Source: Alphaproteobacteria bacterium
Lineage (GTDB): Bacteria > Pseudomonadota > Alphaproteobacteria > CAAHEQ01 > UBA3637
NCBI GenBank assembly: GCA_017540065.1
Contig: JAFYBU010000041.1
Coordinates: 1 to 6,035 of the forward strand
DNA: 6,035 nucleotides
Direction: 5' to 3'
In this document: positions 1 to 6,035 of the stretch, one piece after another
How the letters are laid out: each line of letters begins with the position of its first letter
Position numbering within the stretch: position 1 is the stretch's first letter
Notes under the pieces: generated by a model
What the model saw: only the letters and a program-made list of their open reading frames with translations
Told to the model about the DNA's origin: nothing
Database searches by the model: none
Position numbers and translations under genes: made by a program

Positions 1-1
1 A

Positions 2-1777
2 ATGCCGTTTACCTATCATGAATTACGTACGCTCTGGTTAGATTTTTTTAAAAGTAAAGGACACACCGAAATTCCATCGGCTTCCGTGTTGCCTGAAAAC
101 GACCCGACTGTGCTATTCACAACTGCCGGTATGCAACCGTTGATTCCTTATTTAATGGGGCAAAAGCATCCGGCAGGGACACGCCTGACGGATATTCAAA
201 AATGTGTGCGCACTAACGACATTGCGGATGTTGGGGATGCCAGCCATTTGACCTTTTTCCAAATGATGGGGAACTGGTCGCTGGGGGATTATTTCAAAAA
301 AGAAATGGTGGCTTGGAGTTTTGAATTTTTGACTCAAAAATTAGGTTTCAAAAAAGAACAGTTAGCTGTCACTTGTTTTGCAGGTGATGAAGATGCCCCC
401 CGCGATGAAGAAACAGCTGGCTATTGGAAAGAACAAGGTTTAAGGGATGACCAAATCTTTTTCTGTGGTAAAGAAGATAACTGGTGGGGACCCGCCGGTC
501 AAACCGGTCCTTGCGGTCCGGATACGGAAATGTTCATTGATAACGGTCAACCCAAATGTGGTCCTGATTGCAAACCCGGGTGTCATTGTGGTAAATACAC
601 CGAAATTTGGAATGATGTATTTATGCAATACAACAAAACAGCTGATGGTAAATATGAACTGTTAGCACAAAAAAATGTGGATACAGGAATGGGCTTAGAA
701 CGCACTTTGTGCTTTTTGAACGGGATTCAAGATGTGTATTCCACTGAAATGTTTTCTGACACAATCAAACAATTAGAAAATCTGTCAGGGAAAAAATATA
801 ATGACGATTTAAAGGCTTTTCGTAAAATCGCTGATCATTTGCGTGCCAGTGTGTTTATCTTGGGTGATGATCGGGGGTTAACACCTTCCAATACCGATCA
901 GGGATATATTTTACGCCGTCTGATTCGTATTGCTATTCGGAATATGAAAAAATTGGGGATTGACCCAGTTGAATTGCCAAATTTAGCAAAAACGGTGATT
1001 AATCGTTATGCCCCGGATTACTCAGAATTGGAACGCAACAAACAGTTTATTTTGGATGAGCTGACCAAAGAAGAAAAATTATTCAGCCGCACCTTAACCA
1101 CAGGATTAAAAGAAATGGACAAAGTGATGTCTAATTTAAAGGATAAAACCATTGATGGACAAACAGCTTTCCATTTGTACGATACCTATGGCTTCCCGTT
1201 GGAATTTACTGAAGAAATTGCAACGGAAAACGGTTTGGCTGTAGATGTCGATGGCTTTAATAAATGTTTTGAAGCACATCAAGCATTATCACGCGCCGGT
1301 TCCGAACAAAAATTCAAATGCGGTCTGAGCGATCATTCAGAAGAAACAACAAATCTGCATTCTGCTACACACTTATTACATGCTGCATTACGTAAAGTTT
1401 TGGGACCTGAAGTTGCCCAAAAAGGCAGTAATATTACACCAGAACGTTTGCGTTTTGACTTTTCGTTCGGTCGTAAAATGACACCTGAAGAAGTAAAACA
1501 AGTGGAAGATTTGGTAAACGAGGCCATCAATCGTAAAATGCCGATTACTTGTGAAGAAATGCCCTTGGATAAAGCTGTGGCTGAAGGAGCAACCGCGTTG
1601 TTTAAGGATCGGTATGATGCCGAATTGGTAAAAGTTTACACCATGGGTGATTTTTCCAAGGAAGTATGCGGAGGTCCCCATGCTGCTAACACTGGTGATT
1701 TGGGACATTTCAAAATCAAAAAAGAAGAATCTTCTTCCGCCGGTGTGCGCCGAATTAAAGCAGTGTTGGAAAAATAA
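2..1777 (+). CDS. alaS: Alanyl-tRNA synthetase, compact form without C-Ala
   Basis: Cytoplasmic class II enzyme that attaches alanine to tRNA-Ala. 591 residues, against about 875 in E. coli AlaRS. Seen: the family N-terminus (DFFKSKGH at 14-21, NDPTVLFTTAGM at 33-44), motif 2 region HLTFFQMMGNWSLGDYF (82-98), motif 3 GMGLER (229-234), the tRNA-recognition helices around RKIADHLRASVFILGD (274-289) and DTYGFPLE (394-401). An editing core follows, with zinc ligands H453 and H457 (HSATH) and C556 and H560 (CGGPH; E. coli has CGGTH). Missing are the roughly 90-residue beta-barrel normally ahead of the HxxxH motif, and everything after the GVRRI segment, including the DHHA1-type region and C-Ala. 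Four cysteines (186, 190, 194, 196) form a probable zinc knuckle in the catalytic domain. The ATG at 2 matches the usual family start, but the ribosome binding site lies outside the window. Similar short forms are known to me from candidate-phyla bacteria and some anaerobes. Whether a full-length AlaRS also exists in this genome cannot be seen. Confidence 0.93.
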   Translation: MPFTYHELRTLWLDFFKSKGHTEIPSASVLPENDPTVLFTTAGMQPLIPYLMGQKHPAGTRLTDIQKCVRTNDIADVGDASHLTFFQMMGNWSLGDYFKKEMVAWSFEFLTQKLGFKKEQLAVTCFAGDEDAPRDEETAGYWKEQGLRDDQIFFCGKEDNWWGPAGQTGPCGPDTEMFIDNGQPKCGPDCKPGCHCGKYTEIWNDVFMQYNKTADGKYELLAQKNVDTGMGLERTLCFLNGIQDVYSTEMFSDTIKQLENLSGKKYNDDLKAFRKIADHLRASVFILGDDRGLTPSNTDQGYILRRLIRIAIRNMKKLGIDPVELPNLAKTVINRYAPDYSELERNKQFILDELTKEEKLFSRTLTTGLKEMDKVMSNLKDKTIDGQTAFHLYDTYGFPLEFTEEIATENGLAVDVDGFNKCFEAHQALSRAGSEQKFKCGLSDHSEETTNLHSATHLLHAALRKVLGPEVAQKGSNITPERLRFDFSFGRKMTPEEVKQVEDLVNEAINRKMPITCEEMPLDKAVAEGATALFKDRYDAELVKVYTMGDFSKEVCGGPHAANTGDLGHFKIKKEESSSAGVRRIKAVLEK

Positions 1778-1778
1778 T

Positions 1779-2759
1779 TTACAGTTTTCGTATAACTTTT
1801 TTCATCAAAGTTGGAAAAGGGTATTTGTCGAAGTCTTTTGGGTGAACCCAAACACCGTTTGGGAAATCGTGGGCTTTTTCTGCCGAAAATCGGATGAGTT
1901 CCAAAGTTAATTTGAAGTGTGTAAACACATGCACCACGTGTGGATATTTTTGAGAAGAAAGTTTTTCTGTTTCTTCCCACGGAAATTCCCATAACCCTGC
2001 CAACAATCCTTTTCCCGACCGTTGTTGAATCAAATATTTTCCTTGATTGTTTTGAATCAGATAAAGCTGGCCGAATTTTTCTTTTTTCGCGAGTTTTTTG
2101 ATAACAGGGATTTTTTCTTGGATCCTCTTTTTATATGCCGTGCAGTTTTTTATCCAAGGACACTGGTTGCACTTCGGATTCGTCGGCGTACACACCGTCG
2201 CTCCCAAATCCATAATGGCACTGGCGTAATCCGCCCCTTGATTTTGAGGTGTTAATTTTTGCGCCAAAGGGTAAATATCTGGGGCCGTAATTTCTTTTGT
2301 TATTCCATGCAATCTGGCAATAACGCGCATCACGTTTCCATCCACCACCGTTTCTGGTTGATTAAAAGCAAAACAACAAATACTGCTGGCAGTATAAGGT
2401 CCGATGCCGGGTAATTTCAAAAGTTCTTCACGCCGGTTCGGAATTTTGCCGTTATATTTTTCCATTAAAACTTTGGCACATTCATGAATTTTCCTGGCGC
2501 GCGTATAATAACCAAGTCCCTGCCACGCCAATAAAACATCCTGCAAATCTGCCGTTGCCAGCGCTTTGATATTCGGGAACTTTTTCATCCAGCGAATAAA
2601 ATAATCTACAACCGTCGCCACCGTTGTTTGTTGCAACATAATCTCACTGATCCACACAGCATACGCATCAGGGTGAGCTCCCCCTTTAACGCGCCAAGGC
2701 ATTTCACGCCCGTTTTGCGCATACCAATCAAGCAGTTGTTTCGTCAGATTCTGGGACAT
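1779..2759 (-). CDS. mutY: A/G-specific adenine DNA glycosylase MutY
   Basis: Base-excision repair enzyme that removes adenine mispaired with 8-oxoguanine or guanine. 326 residues from the chosen start, close to E. coli MutY (350). Seen: catalytic Glu39 in SEIMLQQT; helix-hairpin-helix LPGIGPYTAS (116-125) with catalytic Asp140 in VVDGNVMR; iron-sulfur ligands C190, C197, C200, C206 in the C-x6-C-x2-C-x5-C pattern; and a C-terminal NUDIX-like 8-oxoG-recognition domain (about 228-326) with GLLAGLWEFP (251-260) and an FTH triplet (279-281) where many homologues have FSH. All key residues are present, so it should be active. The frame is open upstream to an ATG at 2867, but the extra 36 residues are basic, unlike MutY, and lie over the AAA+ tail. 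The ATG at 2759 gives the normal N-terminus MSQNLTKQLLDWY. It overlaps the AAA+ gene by 32 bases and has no strong Shine-Dalgarno, which suggests coupled translation. Confidence 0.96.
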   Translation of the reverse strand: MSQNLTKQLLDWYAQNGREMPWRVKGGAHPDAYAVWISEIMLQQTTVATVVDYFIRWMKKFPNIKALATADLQDVLLAWQGLGYYTRARKIHECAKVLMEKYNGKIPNRREELLKLPGIGPYTASSICCFAFNQPETVVDGNVMRVIARLHGITKEITAPDIYPLAQKLTPQNQGADYASAIMDLGATVCTPTNPKCNQCPWIKNCTAYKKRIQEKIPVIKKLAKKEKFGQLYLIQNNQGKYLIQQRSGKGLLAGLWEFPWEETEKLSSQKYPHVVHVFTHFKLTLELIRFSAEKAHDFPNGVWVHPKDFDKYPFPTLMKKVIRKL

Positions 2760-4650
2760 TTTGAGATTCTGTTTCAGAAGCCGGTTCAGGTGCATTTTCC
2801 GCAGGCATTTCTTCCGGTCGTGGAGACGGTACAAATTCTTCTTCCTTTTCTTCCACAACTTCTTCAATTATTTCTTTTTCCTGTGCGGGAGGTGGAGGTT
2901 CGATTTTGGCTTCACCGCGTTTAGCATATACTTGCAATTTACGCCCCGACGAATCCACATTCAAAAACACAGGGATACCGGGGTGAATTTTTTCCTGCAT
3001 AATAAGCAAAGAAAGCGGATTTTCCACTTGATCCTGAATCAAACGTTTTAACGCACGCACCCCGAATTTGCTGGCAAACACTTCATCCACAAACCAATCT
3101 TTTGCTTTTTCATCCACCGTTACCTGATACCCAATAGCCGCAGCACGTTTCAATAACTTACCCAAATGAATTTCCACAATTTTACGCAAATGATCCGGCT
3201 TTAATTGGTGGAACGACACAATATCATCCAAACGGTTCAAAAATTCCGGACGGAAATATTCTGTTAATTTTGCCACACGTTGATAGCTGGGCAAATTCGC
3301 CCCGACGTTAGAAGTTAAAATAATGATAGTGTTACGAAAATCCACCGTTACCCCTTTACTGTCCGTCAAACGTCCTTCGTCCAATAACTGCAACATCAAA
3401 TTTAAAATATCCAAGTGCGCTTTTTCCACTTCGTCAAACAAAATCACTTGGAAAGGTTTCAAACGAATAGATTCTGTCAACAATCCCCCGGCTTCAAATC
3501 CCGGCGATCCCGGAGGCGGCCCGATTAAACGCGCCACCGAATTACGTTCCATATATTCGGACATATCCAAACGCATCAGTGCTGTTTCATCATTAAACAT
3601 AAAATCAGCCAATGATTTGGCCAATTCCGTTTTACCGGTTCCCGTAGTACCGATAAACAGGAAAGATCCGATCGGACGATTAGGATCTTGTAATCCGGAA
3701 CGCGACCGACGCAAAGCTTCAGCCACCACCTGAACAGCATTATCTTGTCCCACCACACGTTCGCGCAAAATATCTTCCGCATGGGCAAGCCGTGCTTTAT
3801 CTTCCGCATCCACTTTTTCCACCGGAATTCCGGTCCAATCAGAAATCGTCCGGAAACAAAAATCTTGAGTCAATGTATTTGATTCGGATGCCACTTCCCC
3901 ACGCGCAATATCCATCATCAACAAACTGGCAGAATCATCCAACAAGTCCAGCGCTTTTTCAGGGAAAGCCCTCTGTTTTACATAACGCCCCGTTAATTGA
4001 CAAGCCACCCGGACTGTTTCGGGCGGAATCACAATACTGTAATGGCCTTCCAATGCCCCTTTACGCGCATCACAAATTTCAATACTTTCATCCAATGTCG
4101 GCTCTTCCAACAACAACGATTGCATGTGTGCCATGACAGCAGAATCTTTTTCCAAAAAGCTGACAAAGAGAACGGTATTCGTTTCTGTCATGCAGTTGAT
4201 TTTATCGGCAACCAAAGCCAATTTCAAAAATTTGGCCACTTCTCTGTTTTCAGGATTGGAATCCATTTGAACCAAAAAGCTGATATCATCCAGGTATAAT
4301 ACTTTTTGTTTGTCGGAATCTATAATAAATTGGATGGCCTGTTTTGCCAAATCGGCATATTCTTTATCATCTTTTGCATCCAACATCAATTTTGCCACAT
4401 CCAAACTGACGACTTCCCGTGATTGCATGTATTCTGGTGCATCCCCGCTGGCCATAAATGAAATCAACCCTTTTAGAAGAGCTGTTTTCCCGATTCCCGC
4501 AGGTCCCACAACAACCGGATTATTTTTACTGGCGCGTAACAAAATATGAATCAACCGTTCCAATTCTTTTGCACGCCCGATAAGAGGGGTAAGTTGCCCT
4601 TCCCTGGCTTGTCTGGTATAATTTATCAGATAATCATTTGCGTCTGCCAT
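2728..4650 (-). CDS. Diverged ClpB-like AAA+ ATPase lacking N- and M-domains
   Basis: Two-ring Hsp100/Clp family protein of 640 residues, probably cytoplasmic. NBD1 (about 20-245) has Walker A GPAGIGKT (49-56), but Walker B is VLYLDD (117-122) with Asp for the usual Glu, the pore tyrosine site is Asp94, and the paired arginine fingers are replaced by Ala174-His175. NBD2 (about 285-575) has Walker A GTTGTGKT (334-341), Walker B VILFDE (402-407), sensor 1 TSN (446-448), FRPEFLNR (466-473) carrying the Arg-finger region, and sensor 2 Arg532 in GVRALKR. Its pore loop reads GSPG (381-384) instead of GYVG. NBD2 resembles ClpB (NRPIGSFLF, VENPL). There is no N-domain, no ClpB coiled coil between the rings, and no IGF/IGL-type loop for ClpP docking. 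Residues 580-640 are a Pro/Glu-rich acidic tail. Pipelines may label this ClpA or ClpB. I infer active ATPase in ring 2, a regulatory or structural ring 1, and unknown substrates. The start is supported by AAGGGGA five bases upstream. Confidence 0.88.
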   Translation of the reverse strand: MADANDYLINYTRQAREGQLTPLIGRAKELERLIHILLRASKNNPVVVGPAGIGKTALLKGLISFMASGDAPEYMQSREVVSLDVAKLMLDAKDDKEYADLAKQAIQFIIDSDKQKVLYLDDISFLVQMDSNPENREVAKFLKLALVADKINCMTETNTVLFVSFLEKDSAVMAHMQSLLLEEPTLDESIEICDARKGALEGHYSIVIPPETVRVACQLTGRYVKQRAFPEKALDLLDDSASLLMMDIARGEVASESNTLTQDFCFRTISDWTGIPVEKVDAEDKARLAHAEDILRERVVGQDNAVQVVAEALRRSRSGLQDPNRPIGSFLFIGTTGTGKTELAKSLADFMFNDETALMRLDMSEYMERNSVARLIGPPPGSPGFEAGGLLTESIRLKPFQVILFDEVEKAHLDILNLMLQLLDEGRLTDSKGVTVDFRNTIIILTSNVGANLPSYQRVAKLTEYFRPEFLNRLDDIVSFHQLKPDHLRKIVEIHLGKLLKRAAAIGYQVTVDEKAKDWFVDEVFASKFGVRALKRLIQDQVENPLSLLIMQEKIHPGIPVFLNVDSSGRKLQVYAKRGEAKIEPPPPAQEKEIIEEVVEEKEEEFVPSPRPEEMPAENAPEPASETESQNVPESDETTA

Positions 4651-4655
4651 ATGTG

Positions 4656-4662
4656 TCCCCTT
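4656..4662 (-). promoter_or_regulatory. Ribosome binding site of the AAA+ gene, touching the upstream stop
   Basis: On the - strand this reads AAGGGGA, five bases before the ATG at 4650. Its first base is also the last base of the TAA stop of the secreted-protein gene (4662-4664). This fixes the AAA+ start and implies that ribosomes finishing the upstream gene help start the next one. Confidence 0.65.
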
Positions 4663-5711
4663 TATTCGTCAAAACCAAAATGATATGGAGTTTCTGTTTC
4701 CGCTTTCCAATCTGATGCGGCAAAATAATCTTCATTGGATAACTTTGTGTCATTTAGAATAATTGTGCCATCATAGGATGAACCGGACATTGAAACCTGC
4801 ATATACGCATCCTCTGGGCTACCCCATACTAATTTGTTGTTATCGTCCGGATAACCATACATATTAAAAACTGCATTAAAAAAGGCCTCTTTACGATTTA
4901 ATTTTTTCACCACATTCGGACGGGTAAATGCCAAAGAATTATCCCCCCTTGTTCGATAAACAATTCGGAACAATTCATTCCCTGTGGCCGGTGAAGTAAA
5001 ATTGAATTGGAAAGATTCACGCGTTGCCTTTTTTTCCAAAATAATTTCTTCCACATAGTCTTGTTTGTTTTGTTGGGCATATCCCCGAATACAATCACGC
5101 AATTTATCAGGCACATATACCCCCGATTGTCTGCATAATGTATCATAATGTGTCGTTTGGAACAAAGGAATTGCCTTTTTGGCCTTAATCAGTTTATAGC
5201 CTTTGCGAATGGCAGTGCGAACCACTTCTTTGGGTAACATTCCCAATGAAAATTCTTCAATATCAAATTGACGCACGTCATGCACATTCACAAGTGCGGA
5301 CGGTTGAGGAGTTTCCCCATTATCCATCGGAGGAATCGTAATACTTTCCTGGCGCGTATTAACCCGTGGCGGTGGTTGATTAGGCAACGGTTCGGATGAC
5401 ACATTATCTTGCAAATCAATACTGACCTCTGGCAAAGGAGCCGGCGTCAAAACCAATTTATCCAGCGGAATTGCCTTACGTCCGATATTCGGCTCGGTCG
5501 GTTTAGGCGCTTCAACATTTGGGGATGGTGCAGGTGTTTGTTCAGGCTTTGGCGCAGTTACCGGCTTTTCAGGTGGCGCCTTTTTTTCTTCTTTTTTTGT
5601 TTCCTTCACATCATCAAACAAAGGAATATCGTCTATAAATTGTGCATAGCAAGGAACAGCATAACATATTGAAATTCCTAAAAAAAGTATGTCTTTAAGT
5701 CTCCTCAACAT
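4662..5711 (-). CDS. Secreted proline-rich protein of unknown function
   Basis: I do not recognise the family. 349 residues. It begins with a Sec-type signal peptide: basic start MLRRLKD, hydrophobic core about 8-19, likely cleavage after CYA at 23. There is no lipobox, so the mature protein is probably periplasmic or released. Residues 35-130 are low complexity, with charged Lys/Glu stretches and then many prolines (KPEQTPAPSP at 55-64, LPNQPPPR at 109-116), likely an extended linker. Residues 140-349 look folded, with mixed aromatic and charged content, two cysteines (193 and 207) that could form a disulfide in the periplasm, and a YDTLCRQSG stretch (189-197). It is the first gene of the - strand block, and its stop lies 11 bases before the AAA+ gene. 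The ATG at 5711 has AAGGGA five bases upstream. Signal peptide, stop coupling and normal length argue for a real gene. Any role with the AAA+ protein is inference only, as the two would sit in different compartments. Confidence 0.82.
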   Translation of the reverse strand: MLRRLKDILFLGISICYAVPCYAQFIDDIPLFDDVKETKKEEKKAPPEKPVTAPKPEQTPAPSPNVEAPKPTEPNIGRKAIPLDKLVLTPAPLPEVSIDLQDNVSSEPLPNQPPPRVNTRQESITIPPMDNGETPQPSALVNVHDVRQFDIEEFSLGMLPKEVVRTAIRKGYKLIKAKKAIPLFQTTHYDTLCRQSGVYVPDKLRDCIRGYAQQNKQDYVEEIILEKKATRESFQFNFTSPATGNELFRIVYRTRGDNSLAFTRPNVVKKLNRKEAFFNAVFNMYGYPDDNNKLVWGSPEDAYMQVSMSGSSYDGTIILNDTKLSNEDYFAASDWKAETETPYHFGFDE

Positions 5712-5716
5712 CTTTT

Positions 5717-5722
5717 TCCCTT
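5717..5722 (-). promoter_or_regulatory. Ribosome binding site of the secreted-protein gene
   Basis: On the - strand AAGGGA lies five bases before the ATG at 5711, supporting this start over any later Met. It shares two base pairs (5721-5722) with the -35 box of the divergent mlaA promoter. Confidence 0.6.
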
Positions 5723-5749
5723 GACCTTTTATTGAGTTATTGCTACCAT
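5721..5749 (+). promoter_or_regulatory. Extended -10 promoter for mlaA
   Basis: TTGACC (5721-5726, five of six to the -35 consensus), a 17-base spacer, then TACCAT (5744-5749, four of six to the -10 consensus) preceded by TGC (5741-5743), an extended -10 element. Transcription would start near 5756, giving an untranslated leader of about 43 bases. The -35 box overlaps by two bases the Shine-Dalgarno of the divergent secreted-protein gene. Sigma-70-type reading is inferred from consensus alone. Confidence 0.5.
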
Positions 5750-5798
5750 TAGCTTATCTTTAAGTGTGGAGTAAATTCGCAAGAAAAGCAAGGAAAAA

Positions 5799-6035
5799 AT
5801 GTTCAAAAAGAGAATGTTTTTGTTGATTTTGATTTTAATGTTGGGGGTAAACGGCCCTTTGTCAGGTTGTGCCAGCACCCAAAATCAATTGGATGAAAAC
5901 TCTGTTCAAAGCACGGAAAACGATCCGTTAGAACCCGTTAATCGCGGCATTTTTTCCTTTAACCAAGCCGCCGATAAGGCTGTGTTGAAACCTGTGGCAA
6001 AAGGGTATCGTTGGTTAGTTCCGGAATTCATCAGG
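5799..6035 (+). CDS. mlaA: MlaA/VacJ family outer-membrane lipoprotein, 5' part
   Basis: First 79 codons of a gene cut by the window end; family members are usually about 230-270 residues. MlaA sits in the outer membrane and removes misplaced phospholipids from its outer leaflet, passing them to the Mla retrograde transport system. Seen: a lipoprotein signal peptide with basic MFKKRM, a hydrophobic core, and lipobox LSGC with lipidated Cys24; then a short linker and the family signature DPLEPVNRGIFSFNQAAD (43-60), followed by LKPVAKGYRWLVP. The second residue after Cys is Ser, not Asp, consistent with outer-membrane sorting by the Lol rule known for E. coli. Start ATG at 5799 with AAGGA (5790-5794) just upstream. 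It is transcribed away from the - strand block. Nothing in view shows what follows; mla partner genes are commonly near. Confidence 0.92.
   Translation, partial: MFKKRMFLLILILMLGVNGPLSGCASTQNQLDENSVQSTENDPLEPVNRGIFSFNQAADKAVLKPVAKGYRWLVPEFIR

Noticed and set aside
1794..1812. AACTTT/AAAGTT inverted repeat just past the alaS stop as a terminator
   Set aside because: Weak AT-only stem for the most part, a 7-base loop, no T tract after it on either strand, and it is fully inside mutY coding sequence.
2760..2867. A longer mutY start at ATG 2867
   Set aside because: The added residues are a basic run unlike any MutY N-terminus and lie over the Pro/Glu-coding tail of the AAA+ gene, whose codon pattern creates it. 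The Met at 2759 matches the family start.
3323..4549. Several + strand open frames of 79-136 codons antisense to the AAA+ gene
   Set aside because: They lie opposite a strongly conserved coding frame, show no family motifs, and are explained as mirror frames of it.
5760..5774. CtrA-like site TTAA-N7-GTAA in front of mlaA
   Set aside because: One mismatch to TTAA-N7-TTAA, single copy, and the host lineage is not proven to be alphaproteobacterial.
5753..5782. Possible - strand promoter, TTGCGA with GATAAG at an 18-base spacer
   Set aside because: Only four of six matches in each box; chance matches of this quality are common in AT-leaning DNA.
1..6035. CRISPR arrays, tRNA or rRNA genes, insertion sequences, attachment sites
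   Set aside because: No spaced direct repeats, cloverleaf-like stretches, transposase motifs or long terminal inverted repeats were seen on either strand.

Overview
The window holds five genes with almost no spare DNA: a compact alanyl-tRNA synthetase on the + strand (2-1777), a three-gene block on the - strand reading 5711 to 1779 (secreted proline-rich protein, then a Clp/Hsp100-like AAA+ ATPase, then MutY), and the start of an MlaA/VacJ lipoprotein on the + strand (from 5799, cut by the window end). The DNA is AT-leaning and tightly packed. The MlaA-type lipoprotein with a clear lipobox points to a Gram-negative (double-membrane) bacterium. An alphaproteobacterium, perhaps one of the uncultured host-associated low-GC lineages, is my best guess, but it is inference and not strongly held.

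Layout. The AlaRS gene and mutY converge tail to tail, with one base between their stop codons. mutY starts inside the last 32 bases of the AAA+ gene. The AAA+ gene starts 11 bases after the stop of the secreted-protein gene, and its Shine-Dalgarno sequence touches that stop codon. These three genes look like one transcript. The only real intergenic space is 87 bases (5712-5798), a divergent promoter region that carries a good extended -10 promoter reading toward mlaA.

What stands out. The AAA+ protein looks like ClpB in its second ATPase domain but is unusual elsewhere. It has no N-domain, no ClpB middle coiled coil and no ClpP-docking loop. Its first ATPase domain has lost the arginine fingers and has Asp for the catalytic Glu. 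The pore-loop tyrosines of both rings are replaced (Asp and Ser), and a proline/glutamate-rich tail has been added. This reads as a diverged Hsp100 that may not thread proteins in the standard way, and it is co-transcribed with an exported protein I do not recognise. Second, the alanyl-tRNA synthetase is a short form of about 590 residues, lacking the editing-domain beta-barrel, the DHHA1-type region and C-Ala, and carrying a four-cysteine cluster inside the catalytic domain. MutY and MlaA look ordinary. Apart from operon structure, the sequence shows no functional link between mutY and its two upstream partners.
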